A stretch of DNA of 64,000 nt, from NCBI GenBank assembly GCA_047967505.1, contig CM106540.1. The stretch is one strand, 5' to 3'. Shown in pieces: positions 22,416-32,948 of this stretch; position 1 is the first letter of the stretch, and every line of letters begins with the position of its first letter. The notes below the pieces were generated by a model. It was not told the DNA's origin and searched no databases. It worked only from the letters and a program-made list of their open reading frames with translations. Origin of the DNA: Dipteris shenzhenensis. Its lineage: Eukaryota; Polypodiophyta; Polypodiopsida; Gleicheniales. Both the position numbers and the translations under genes were made by a program.

Positions 22416-22615
22416 TGAAAGGCCTGAAGGGGGAAGAAGAGTAAGAGGGAGAGAGTGTGAGAGAGAGAAGACTCAAGTGTGCGGGTGTGAAGTGATGAGC
22501 CACACCACAAACTCATTAGTTTTATTAGGATTAGGTTTTATCGTATGACTGTCTTAAGACAGTCATAGATGTCTTATCTTTAATAAAGGGGTGGCAATGT
22601 GCCTTTACCCCAATA
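22416..22615 (-). repeat. 5' LTR of element E
   Basis: 200 bp, about three differences from 11139-11338. The terminal TG is mutated to TA here (22614-22615). The 24-base palindrome is at 22544-22567. Confidence 0.92.
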
Positions 22616-22620
22616 GCGTT
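22616..22620. other. Target-site duplication of element E, right copy
   Basis: GCGTT, equal to 11134-11138. Confidence 0.9.
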
Positions 22621-24746
22621 AAAATTGACGTAGCTGGCAGGGCTCTCTAGGAGGGCTCCACAAAATCCAAGGCAAGTATTCAAAAATTTGCTGAGGGCAG
22701 GCTGAAAGCACACAGGGCTCCAAGATTGACACAAGCGATTGCAGGTTTCATGCCCGTACCAGCTTGAGGCGTTGGAAATGGCGCCATACGACGTACGGCT
22801 GTCGATCTTACCCAAGATGCAATTTTTGGGCAAAAGCCCTAAATTTTAAGGTAGGTTTCTAATGTTTCTAAAGCTTCTAAAGTATCTAAACGTTTCTAAC
22901 GTTTCTTATCTTTAGAAACGCGTATCTATCCAACCATCGACCAAGTGTTTGACTGTAGAATGGTCATGAAGGTGATGTGGCAAGATTACACAAAGCCGTG
23001 TGTGAGTGTGTGTGGTGGGGGGGTTATAGCTCTGTAGATTTTCGTATTGCTTCTGCAGTTTTTCTTGTTGTAATGGAGGCTGGTGTGGTTTTCAGGTGGG
23101 GTATGCAGAAAAAATTGCAACTGTCTGGTCAAAGGTGGCAGAAGAAGCAAGTCCTCATGCACCATCCCCCCTCTTTAGCTCACCCAGATTTTCATAGCTT
23201 TCTAAGAACACATTTTGCTGAAGATTTATAGCGCTACGTCTGGCATGGTAGGTTCTATGCCACTGAAGCTCCCGGGCTGTTTGAATTGGTGCACAATTGT
23301 CTGTAAAAGCGATACTGCAGGTGTGGAAGGCCCTCTACAGAACGGTACCGTTGGCTCTTTGTATGCTCAGACTTCTAAGTAAGATGCCTTTGTGTTGTTA
23401 TTTAAACTTTTCAGTGAATTTCAATGTTCTGGCACTTGAAAGTTGTGGTGTTGAATTGTTAATGATACATTCTGGCACTGGTTTCTATATTGTGGCAATA
23501 GTTGAATTGTAGTGATATTTTGATTCTATTGTTTAATATCACAAGATGATCTCCAAAGTCAAAGACGATATTTCCCGCTAGGCAACTGTAGTTTTGCAGC
23601 TTGCTCCTACAAAGATATGGATGTTAAAGAATTGTAGGTGTGGATGATTTACAACACACGAGTGGGCACACATACTGGCTGTGCGAAGGCAGGCCGGAAC
23701 TTGCAATATTGAAATACAATGACACCTGTATATGGTTATGGTAATATCCATATGTACGCGTGCCTGCTCGAAGTTTGTGAGGACCTCCCTGATTGTGCAG
23801 CCTACGCGTGATTGCCAGAAATTGGTGTACCTGCGTATCACTGAATTCCAAAGAAACTGTGAGGGATGGGAATCTCTTATCTAGTTCCAGCTGATGCTGG
23901 AATTTCTCACATGTATCAAGACTTGATCCATGATTGTTTATGCTGTGAACCCTTTTACAAAATTAAAGAAATTGTAGCCTCTTTGATATGCCTGTACTCT
24001 TACACGATGCATCTTGGCTTTCAAACGATTCGAAAAATTTAACCTGCAATCCAAAAGTAAAGATTAAAATATTGTTCATTGGCTAAAAGTACCTATGTGC
24101 TTTATGTAGTCTTGGAGTTAGGGTGCATTATGAGATAGCAGTCTCCTTTAGTGCTAGCCTTCGTCATGGCTGAGTCTGCCGGTCACCTCCGGAGTGCCGA
24201 CATAAACTCAGTACGAAGACTTTGTATAAATGGATGCTGAAGTATGTGTGGGTGTGTGGATTTGTATGTGTGAGATTATATTTTTATACTATGGTCTACA
24301 CCCACTGTTGGGTGCTGATGACGTCAATGGGGATGTCATAGTAGCTAGTCCTTGCTATGCGTGATAGAGTTTATGGTTTTCAATCTTATGAGTGACTATT
24401 GTGAGATTGAAACTCCACTATGTTGTGTTTTTAGAGGATGAGTTTGGGAATGCTCCTGGATTCATCTAGGTATATGGCAAAAGAGTATTACTCCCTTCTT
24501 GTATTTTAATGTGACTGTAAATGCTATGTCATTTAGTTTGTGATGATGGGTGAATCAGATTTTGTTCTTGCTATTGCACTTTCAGGGACAGATCTGTAAG
24601 TGTGTTTGTGAACCCTTCATATTATCGTGTGCTTCTATTTTTTGAGCATTGTTGTATCTAAGGTGGTGACGATACGTGGTCCACAGTATTTATGTAAAGT
24701 TAAGTCCTTAATGTACTACACCTCACCATACTGAATCTGTCAAATG

Positions 24747-24750
<4 letters not shown>
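22621..24750. other. No gene recognised
   Basis: About 2.1 kb with only short reading frames and no recognisable domain. The first part should be the continuation of the DNA into which E inserted, upstream of the hAT transposase. At 22855-22925 the words TTTCTAA and AACGTTTCT recur several times. A foldable segment lies at 24159-24218. Confidence 0.5.
24159..24218. other. Imperfect hairpin
   Basis: CTTCGT (24159-24164) pairs with ACGAAG (24213-24218), and CTGAGT (24170-24175) with ACTCAG (24206-24211). Inside them CCGG (24179-24182) pairs with CCGG (24189-24192). The structure is seen in the sequence; no RNA family is recognised. Confidence 0.4.

Positions 24751-24797
<47 letters not shown>
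24751..24797. repeat. (GA)n microsatellite, tail of LINE fragment
   Basis: About 23 GA units. On the minus strand it reads (CT)n and follows the reverse-transcriptase fragment by about 200 bases, preceded by TTTAATTTCTCT. Confidence 0.85.
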
Positions 24798-24799
<2 letters not shown>

Positions 24800-24997
24800 T
24801 AAATTCTTTGGAAGACCAAAATGGGTCGATAGGACTAAAAGAAACTCATACAATGAACTGATGGATGGAACCAATAAACTGGCATTAACACCCAGGACAA
24901 ATATAAAATCCATAATCCATAATCCTACCCATAACGGCGTTGGTACACAAAAGGGAGAAAAACTACTGTGAGTAGTAGCTAGCGAGAGCGTTAAGCC

Positions 24998-26535
24998 TTA
25001 GAAGGGGGTCGTTGGGGCGTGAGGTTGTTGTAGAAACCCTATGATAGGGCGCTGGCGATTGTCGACATGTTCAGCTTGCTGACGTCTCTTGGCTGCAGCC
25101 CTGTGGTGAACAAGTGCTTTGCTCACTCCTATGAGTTGTGCATCTGATCTATTGAGCATGGAAGTGAGGTCCCCCAGTGTGATCCGTGTCTCAGTGCGTT
25201 GTCGAGTTTGGCGTGTCTTTAACTTTGGCTCGAGAGCCTGCAACAGCCGCCACCTTTGTAAGTCTTGCTGGAAAACCTCAGTGATCATGCTTTGAGTGGA
25301 GTCTAGATGTGTGTCAGAATCTCCCCTATGTGCCTTGAGCAACCGCTCCTTGTGTCATACGGCCTCAAAATGAAGGTTGCCAAAAGCATCTCTGGTTTGG
25401 GTAGGATAGGAGACTGGGTAGAGAGACGGAGCCATCTTCGAAAAGGTAGTGGTATTGGCCTTTGGTCTCGTAGTAGACCACTTGAAAGTGAAATGCTCCT
25501 TTGACTCAATCTCTCGGGAGTTGCACAAGGTAAAGATGTGGGTCTCTTTGGATATCCTCTTCGCCCGACCAATCTCTACATGACATGGTGTGATGATACT
25601 CGAAACTGCCCAATCGAAATCCTCATGGAGTGGGGGAGGTGGATCCACATATATTCCAGTGGGTTGATGAAGCTTTTTTTGAAATTTGTAGGTAGTGGTC
25701 TTTGTAGAAGTGAGCTTCACAGGGAGCTCTCGGGGTGCCAATCAAGTCTTGAATGTATTTAATTGTAGGAGATCCTCGGGGATGACCTTGTTCACCTCAT
25801 GGTATGTGAGCGGGATAGAGGGGGATTCAAGGCTCTACTGGAAGGGGGGTAACTTGTCTATATTGAGCCCAAGTTTCTCAAACCATTGCAAATGTGTGCA
25901 TATGGTCCCCTCTTGTTGCCAGTGTCATGGAGGAGCATAAAGCCATCCAAAGAAGCCTACATCGCCCTGCGATGCAAGATCCATACTGCAAATGCGGAAG
26001 AGATATGTTATGACATGGAATGTTGCATCGAGCTGTAGTGGGGATGCCCCAAACTTAGCCAAAACTATTTGATGTGGAATAGAAGGGTTATTGCGGATCA
26101 TCTGTGAAACCATGAGAACCTGGAGCCTCTCAACTCGAGCCCACTCCGTCTCTGATAGATCAGGCTCCCAACAAGGAATGCCATACATACTTGTGGGTCG
26201 GACTAGAGAGGCGAAGAGGGGAAACTTGGAAGTGAGTGAAAGCATTGTCGCTCGAGTCGGTCCAGCGCGGTGTACCCCTTGCTCAGTCGAGCCTGTAGTG
26301 CTGGTCGATGCGTAAAGATCAGGTTGGAGAATAGGATTCCCAAGTATGTGTGATGCAACTACCTCCATTGGTAACCCATCTAAGGTAAAATCCTCTCTGT
26401 GCATGTTTGCGCGAGATGTGTTGAAGTTCGTGACCTAGGTTTTGCCAAGGTTGACCTTCAATGTAGTGTGTCCAGGGGTCGTTGGAGTCCCTTTGCTGGA
26501 CCACATCATTTGCATATAGAAGTATCTGAAGCAAG
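24998..26535 (-). pseudogene. LINE reverse transcriptase fragment, 5'-truncated
   Basis: Minus-strand remnant of a non-LTR retrotransposon ORF2. It starts inside the palm domain at ILLYAND (about 26520), where the catalytic pair should read DD but is ND. It continues with a primer-grip-like region (TLKVNLGKT and FNTSRANMHREDFTLDGLPM, 26380-26470, over two frames). Thumb and C-terminal sequence follow: ASLVRPTSMYGIPCWEPD, ERLQVLMVSQMIRN, VLAKFGASPLQLD, about 26210-26000. The rest down to 24998 is coding-like (EVFQQDLQRWRLLQALEP) but carries no domain I know. Stops and frameshifts at about 26405, 25925 and 25740 break it. Upstream it ends exactly where the tail of an ORF1-type retroposon begins (26547). 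Confidence 0.65.
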
Positions 26536-26547
26536 GATCAAGCTAGA

Positions 26548-27590
26548 GAGCTATTAATGTCTGCAGGAGACCTCACGGGTCTATGAGACGCGTACAAATA
26601 CCAAAAAGTGGCCTACTACATCTGGATAACCAGATAGGGCATTAATTGCATTTTCTAATACTATCATAAAGTGGCCTTTATAACATTCAATTTAAGGATG
26701 AGAGTCTTTGGATTTGGTTTTGAGGTCCTTAATTAGTGCTTGCTCATCACGATAAACCACCCATTTTCTTGCTTTGCGTGCTTCCTTTACTTTGGTGAGT
26801 GCACAATTTCTTTGAGTTAGATTGGAATGGGCTCCAAAGATATCCAAATCTTTGTGCCCATCCCTTACATGTTTGTCTGAGGATCTTAACTCTTGCTACC
26901 ATGCCTCAGACATAGACTTGAGCTTGTGTGTCATTTTGATTGATATTGCATATATCATTTTCATCCCATTCAACTTATGCTCTTTCCTTAAAGGCATATG
27001 ATTAGATCATCTATGTCTTTCTTCTCATCATCATGTACACCGCCAGCTTTCAACCCCTCAATGCTGTAAGATTTATCTATTGGTTACTCTAGATTCTTGC
27101 TCTTTTACCTCCAAATAAAGATCACCTTTATTTACTTTGCTACTAGCATATGATCTCTTCTTTGATAGAATGCACTTGGTTAGTGATAATCTCCTTAACC
27201 ATGGAGAAAATTGTGGTGTTGGTGGAGATACGCTGCATTTGTGTAATACTTTTATGCCATAAATTCTTGTTTTCCACTGCTCTTCATGTCCTGTACCTTT
27301 CTTCCAAGAGTTGCAAGTTGGAGCTTGAGCTCTCTTATTTCTTGCTCTGCAAGTACTGTATTTGCTCTTGCGGGTTTGAAATGATCCTTCACTTTGGATG
27401 CATTTGGGGGGGGGGGGGGTGCGACGGAAGGCAATGAGTTAAGAGACCTTACTGGTTGGAGTCGACGCAAAGGCCTTGATTTTAGGAAAATCCATGGTGG
27501 CTTGCGTGGATCGGGCACCTTCTTGGTGGAGCTAACCCTTGAGTTGGGCTTGGGGTTTAGCCCAGCTAGAGGTTAAGGTGAACCTTACTT
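26548..27590 (-). mobile_element. ORF1-like retroposon, copy 1
   Basis: Minus strand. A proline-rich start and coiled coil (27518-27252; IRELKLQLATLGRKV) is followed by a decayed region to about 26690 that aligns with copy 2 over its length. About 140 bases of 3' untranslated DNA end in GACATTAATAG CTCTCT at 26548-26570. No endonuclease or reverse transcriptase lies between the coiled-coil protein and this tail. The RRM-like part is full of stops. The 14-base G run at 27406-27419 lies in it. It directly abuts the RT fragment downstream. Confidence 0.55.
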
Positions 27591-27641
27591 GCTTGAATGA
27601 ATGAAAGGTGGCTCAACTAGTGTCTCTACATCGGTGGCGAA

Positions 27642-27645
<4 letters not shown>

Positions 27646-27701
<56 letters not shown>
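27646..27701. repeat. (GA)n microsatellite = CT tail of ORF1-like copy 2
   Basis: About 28 GA units. On the minus strand it reads GACGTTAATAAAC followed by (CT)n, the same tail type as the neighbouring copies. Confidence 0.85.
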
Positions 27702-27702
<1 letters not shown>

Positions 27703-28720
27703 TTATTAACGTCTTCAGGGGCCCTCATGAGCCTATGAGACAAAGTACACACCAAGAAAAGAGTAGCTACTGCATCTCTGGGAATCAATAGTCGAAGAGT
27801 GCACATGGCATCTCAGCTTGAAGTTATTTTAGCACACAACTATGTTTCAATCCTACCATAAAGTGGCCTTCATTACATCATTTTAACCCTGAGGGTCTGT
27901 GTTTGGATTTGAAATCCTTATTTAAAGCTTGCCCATCTCTATAGACCGCCCATTTGCTTGCTTTGCGTGCTTTTGTCACTTTGGCGAGTTCACTATTCCT
28001 TTGTTTGAGTTGAATCAGAGTGATCTCCTCAGACATCCAAGTCTTTGTACCCCTCGGCTTACGTGTTTGTCTAGGATCTTCACTCTTGCTTCCCTGCCTC
28101 TGAAGGAGACCTGCACTTCTGTGCCATTTTGACAAATATTGCAGATATCATTCTCATCCCATTCAACTTGTGGTATTTCTGTCATGAGGCATGTGATAGT
28201 GTCTTCTATGGAATTTTCCTCACCATCATGAAGGCACTCCGCTTTCAACCCCCCAATGTGTAAAATCGTTCTATTATGTACTCTGGATTCTTTTACTTCC
28301 ATATAGAGATCACTTTTCTACTTTTTTATTAACGTCAACAATCATCTCTCCTTTGATTTCCTTAATCGTGGAGACAAGTTGTGGTGCTAGTGGAGATACC
28401 TGTATTTGTGTAGCACTTCTGTCATAAATTCCTCTTTTCCACTGCTCTCCATGTCTACCTTCCTTCCAAGAGTTGCAAGTTGGAGCTTGAGCTCTCGTGC
28501 TTCTTGTTGCAAGTAATAAATCTGCTCGTGCGGGTCTGAAATGATCCTCCGCCTTCGCATAGATCTTTGCATAAGGGGAGGGCGATGGAAGGGATGCAAT
28601 GGTCGAGTAAGAGACCTCGCTGATGATGAGGCGAAGGTCTTGACCTTGGGTTCCATGGTGGCCGGTGTGGATAAGGTGCCCCCTTGCTTGGACTAACCCC
28701 TGGGTTGGCGTGGGGGCTCA
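27702..28720 (-). mobile_element. ORF1-like retroposon, copy 2
   Basis: Minus strand. The N-terminal basic/proline region and coiled coil (28656-28390; EARELKLQLATLGRKV) match copy 1. It is followed by an RRM-like fold region (28300-28050; RTILHIGGLKAECLHDG, then VQVSFRGREARVKILDK). The C-terminal piece near 27960-27890 (ASKWAVYRDGQALNKDFKSK) resembles EKWTVF-DGKALIRDFKAK of the plus-strand copy at 41.1 kb. This coiled coil + RRM + C-terminal arrangement is that of LINE ORF1 RNA-binding proteins. About 190 bases later the element ends in the CT tail, with no ORF2. Several stops break it. ORF1 identity is inferred from architecture. Confidence 0.55.
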
Positions 28721-28895
28721 ACCCAACTCAACGTTAGGGGTTTGGGTTGAAACTTAGCTCAATCTTAGACTTAAACTTAGCTCAAAGGATAAGGTAGTTG
28801 GAAACGACGAGCTATGGAAGCGACTTGGCAACGACGAGCACGCGGAGCCACAACAACCATTTGCGATGAATAAGAAAACCCTTGCACAACTGTTG

Positions 28896-28900
<5 letters not shown>

Positions 28901-28978
<78 letters not shown>
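28901..28978. repeat. (GA)n microsatellite = CT tail of a stub
   Basis: 39 GA units followed by ATTGTATTAACGTCTTTG; on the minus strand GACGTTAATACAAT then (CT)n. Confidence 0.88.
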
Positions 28979-28981
<3 letters not shown>

Positions 28982-29096
28982 GTATTAACGTCTTTGAAGG
29001 CCTCGTGAGTCTATTGGCGTGTCAAGCATCATGATATTTCCTCAAGCATCATAAGGTGTCTCGGGGCCTGCTCACATGTGAGGTAAGCTCTCATCT

Positions 29097-29100
<4 letters not shown>
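28979..29100 (-). mobile_element. Short 3' stub of the CT-tailed retroposon
   Basis: About 120 bases whose tail end (minus: GAGGCCTTCAAAGACGTTAAT) matches the 3' ends of copies 1 and 2. It is bounded on the other side by a second GA run at 29101-29143. This fits a strongly 5'-truncated insertion. Confidence 0.5.

Positions 29101-29143
<43 letters not shown>
29101..29143. repeat. (GA)n microsatellite
   Basis: About 21 GA units directly after the retroposon stub. Confidence 0.85.
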
Positions 29144-29145
<2 letters not shown>

Positions 29146-29451
29146 CCACAAACAAAGGAAGGACTTCCTTATTTAGATGTTGAGTATTTGGGCAAGGCAT
29201 ACCTATTGACTTTGTGTTAGCAAAAAGGGTCATATGTTCAGAGCAACCTAATGTGTATTTTGTGCATCCTAGTCTACATTGCCTTTTGTGCTTTGATTTT
29301 TCTTTACTGATAATTGTCTTGGAGTTTGTAGTATTATTAATGAATAATTGATTAAAAAGATTAATTAGTAGGATGCATTGAGAATTCAAGGCAACATAAG
29401 GAATGCTTTCTAAAAATAAGCTAGGAAATATTCAAAGTTCCATGTGGAATG

Positions 29452-29834
29452 TGAGAAAACATGCGTGCCTTAGGATCTATGGAGTGCTCTAAGGTGAATG
29501 GAATTTATGTGGAAAACATGATGAAGAGAGTGGTCATGACATGTATCTCAAGTCAATTAGGTTCCAAGATAGATTAGCTTGTACTCATAAACAGAATCTT
29601 GAGTGAGTGTGCATTTCATCTTCTATTCAACAATACGTGATAGGCCTCTTATATAGAGAGTACCCTTAGAATAGTCAACACTTGTGGGATCCTTTGATCC
29701 ATATCTCTCCTTGTGGATATCCTCGATCCACATCTCCACATCATGTAGTCCACATCCTAGGGTGGCTACTATAATTCATTCCTATACCATACCTTAGCGT
29801 TTAATCTATGTGCTCATGGCACCATATCTCAACA
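29452..29834 (-). repeat. 3' LTR of the LARD-like element
   Basis: 383 bp. It matches the right copy except that about 440 bases present there (around 32151-32600) are represented by some 12 bases here. Confidence 0.8.
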
Positions 29835-32114
29835 CCTCCCCTTGGTGCCATGATCCATTGGATACCGCAAGGTAGCCAGATGTGAGTTATAAATTCATCA
29901 CCTCCCCGTAGTGCATATCTTGCTACATAAGGTGGTCAAGTGTGGCTTTTATATGTCAATACCTCCCCTGGGTACTTTCATAGCTACTCTTAGGTGGTCA
30001 GGTTTGATTTACAAACGTGTGGGCTAAAGGTGGCAAGGCTTTTGCTTCTCAATACATGTTGCCGATGGCGTTCTCTTCTTTGCTTGATGTAGCTTGATGC
30101 ATGATGCTTTGTTCTTCCATGTGCCTTGATGCTTTATGTGTGGATGCCATGCTTTGTGCTATGGTCATCTCATGCACTTGTGCTTCCGGCATGCTTTTTG
30201 CGTTCATGCGTTTCTTTTCCATTTGTTGCAAAGGTCTTACCATGAGCTTTGTTTTGCTTCAATGGCAGTGTCTAATTGCATGCAATGACTCTGATCTGAC
30301 AGACGCGTAGAGCTCGAAAAGGCGATCACTTTTCTTTTTTGGAAAGTGTACAAATTCTTGCTTGATTGGAAGTTACGGCTTGTCGAAGTTTTTGATCAAG
30401 AAGAGGGGCCTTTGATGATGTGGCTTGGTTGTTCATATGCTGCTTGTAGGATTGTGGTTAGAAAGGGAATGTGCTTGGGTGGCATTGCTGATTGTGCATG
30501 CTTATGTGGCATTGAGCTAACCTTAACAGTAACCATAGTGGGTTGAGTTGACTACAAAGGGGTCCTATGTGCCACGTGTCACTTTGCAGACCTCAATGTC
30601 TAACTCTTAGTTACCAGAACAAGCCCTTGGTTACCTCCAATCTGCCACGTGTCACGCAGTGAGAGCCTTAGGATTTCTAAGGTAAGGTCTCTACTTCGAA
30701 TTTCCGCCGCATCTTCGTCGGATGAAGACTGATTGTTGATTGTTGATGGTTGGTCGTCTGAGGCGGGTCACTATGCAGCAGAGATTGTCGTTGAGCGTTG
30801 TAGCTTGGTGAAACTTTCTCGTGAGCCGCTGTTGGCTACTGCATTGGAGGAGGAGCTTTGAAGGTCGTTGCTTGCTGGCATTGTTGGAGGAGTCTAGCCG
30901 AGTGGACGGACCTTTGGGCTGTGGGTTGTGCTGCAGGATCGCGTGCGCTGTTGTGAGGTCGTTTAAGATGGACTCAAGTCTGCTGGGTGTGGAGCTTTGC
31001 TTGTAAGAGGTTGTTGGAGGCTTTGTTTGTGTAGAGATGTAGTGAAGGTGCGCGAGGCTGTTGGGGCTGCATTCGCTAGGGAAGCTTGTGGAGCCGCCTT
31101 GTAGAGGAAGTCGCTTGATGGAGAGCCGTTTGATGCGGCTCTTGGAGCGTGACTATGGAGTGGAAGGACCGTGTGTAAGGAGCGAAGGAGCGAAGGACCG
31201 TGTGTTGTGGGCAGCGAAGGAGCTGCTGTCAATGTGGCGTAGAGACCCAAGAAGCCCTCGCGCTGGATAATGCCTACAAAAGCCTGAGGGACGTTGTTGT
31301 AGGCTATGGCACCATCGATACTCACAGTACCCTACAAGAGGGCGCTCAAGCTGATTTGCTTGCGAGCAACCTCAAGAGGATACGTGACAATAGTGGAGAC
31401 GAAGCATGTTGCTGTAGATTGTGCGGTTCACTGGAGTCGAGAAGCTTGGCTGTGTGAAGAAGCCGTTCTTCGTAGAGTGAGGGAGCACCGCATTTGAGGC
31501 TGGTCGTTGGAGGTGCAGCTTCACAGATGGTTGGAGTAGATATTTGCTTTGAATTGTTGCCTTGTAGGCCGAGTCGTATGCTGGCGGGGCTGCCTGCCGT
31601 GAGGATTAGGTAGCTGCATAAATATAGTTTGAAGAAGAACTTTTAGCTGCTTTGGCCCTATGGTCTAGCCGAGAAGCCATTTGTAGTGCACTCGGCTGCT
31701 TTGATCCAGCTTACTAGCTAAAGAAGAGATGTTCTCTCACGAATAGAAGGTCTCTTTGGAGACTCTTTCTCTAAAGACTCTCTCTCCTTTGTCACAGTAT
31801 AGAAATCTCTTCGAGAATCTTCAAGAAAGCAAATGACGGAAAGTTGTCAATGAATGGAAATCTCTTCTTCCTCTCAGCAAAAATCTCTCAAAGGATGCTC
31901 TCAAATCTGAATGAACACTCAATAGAAATCACTCATGAATCTTTCATGAAATGGATGGATGAAAAATTTCTCTCTCAAGTGATGAAAATTTTCTCTCAAT
32001 AAAGCAAAAGTTCTCTCAACGGAAGGGAACACTCAAGAACTCTCAATCTCTCGATCTCTCTATCGCTCTCAATCTCTCTCACAAGGATGGCGCCTCAGCA
32101 GAAGGCAGAACCAT

Positions 32115-32126
32115 GCTCTGATAGGA
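32115..32126 (-). promoter_or_regulatory. Primer-binding site of the LARD-like element
   Basis: Minus strand TCCTATCAGAGC next to the LTR. It differs from the tRNA-Met complement TGGTATCAGAGC at two bases. Confidence 0.6.
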
Positions 32127-32948
32127 TGAGAAAACATGCATGCCTCAGGAAATTAAGTGTGGCATAAGAGAATAGTTAGATGAGTGCTAGAATTCATTTG
32201 TCTTCCTCCAATGAAAAGTATTAAAAACACCAATCACCATAATTTGTCATTACCCTTGACCATGTTAATCACACAACTCTAAAATGTCACTAAATATCAC
32301 CAAAACAAGCACAAAAGAAGTCACGCTAAAAGTAGCTCACTATGAGTCATAAGGGTTTTTGAGAGGCTCAATAGCATTCTCATTACCCTCAATGTCTTGA
32401 TCAAGAAGTTCCAATCGAGCTCTCTTTGCATTGGCGGTCTGCACAAGTGGCTCCACAATAGTACTCACAATGAAAGCATCACTATCAAAAGAGAAGCATG
32501 CATGCTGATTTGCCAAGCATGCTCTCATGATAGGTGCATGCAGGCCATCAAATACAGCAATCATCTATGATGGGGGTATGGCAGACCATGCATTTTGGAC
32601 CCTGTTGCATGGCTCTAAGGTGGACGAAACCTATGTGGAAACATGATGAAGAGAGTGCTCATGACATGAACCTCAAGTCAATTGGGTTCCAAGATAGATT
32701 ATCTTGGACTCATAAACAGAATGTGCATTTCATCTTCTATTCAACAACACATGATAGGCCTCTTATATAGAGAGTGCCCTTAGAATAGTCAACACTTGTG
32801 GGATCCTCTGATCCACATCTCTCCTTGTGGATATCCTCTATCCACATTTCCACATCATGTAGTCCACATCCTAGGGTGGCTACTTTAATTCTTTCCTATA
32901 CCACACCTTAGCCTTTAATCTATGTGCTCATGGCACCATATCTCAACA
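32127..32948 (-). repeat. 5' LTR of the LARD-like element, with extra ~440 bp
   Basis: 822 bp, twice the other LTR. The extra part holds a 74-codon minus frame at 32340-32564 (MIAVFDGLHAPIMRACLANQ...), which reads like an exon rather than random sequence. No function recognised. Confidence 0.75.

Larger units (their letters stand above)
11139..22615 (-). mobile_element. Copia LTR retrotransposon E, complete but interrupted by element D
   Basis: Minus-strand element with 200-bp LTRs (22416-22615 and 11139-11338), GCGTT on both sides, a primer-binding site at 22402-22413, a ~1.6-kb leader, gag-pol from 20796 downward and a polypurine tract just inside 11339 (minus: TAGGTGGGAGGT). Element D occupies 11831-17065 in its RNase H domain. 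Without D it is about 6.2 kb. The LTRs differ at about three positions by eye, so the insertion is recent. Gag-pol carries one in-frame TAG and at least two single-base frameshifts, so this copy is defective. Confidence 0.93.
29452..32948 (-). mobile_element. Non-autonomous LTR retrotransposon (LARD-like) with unequal LTRs
   Basis: Direct repeats at 29452-29834 and 32127-32948 share both ends (plus TGAGAAAACATGC ... ATCTCAACA). On the minus strand the right copy is followed by TATCAGAGCATGG, a primer-binding site close to the tRNA-Met type. The left copy is preceded by the polypurine tract CCAAGGGGAGG. Flanks GAATG (29447-29451) and GCATG (32949-32953) look like a target duplication with one mutation. 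The 2.3-kb interior has no gag or pol; the longest minus frame (31325-30963) has no known domain. It must have been moved by proteins from another element. Confidence 0.8.

Noticed and set aside
22855-22925. Terminal inverted repeat of the hAT element
   Set aside because: TTTCTAA/TTAGAAA words recur, but no matching inverted copy was found near 7.5-8.0 kb.
27406-27419. G-quadruplex from the 14-base G run
   Set aside because: A single homopolymer run inside a dead retroposon; possible assembly or sequencing artefact.
24751-29143. CRISPR-like or satellite arrays suggested by regular GA tracts
   Set aside because: These are dinucleotide microsatellites at retroposon tails; there are no spacers.
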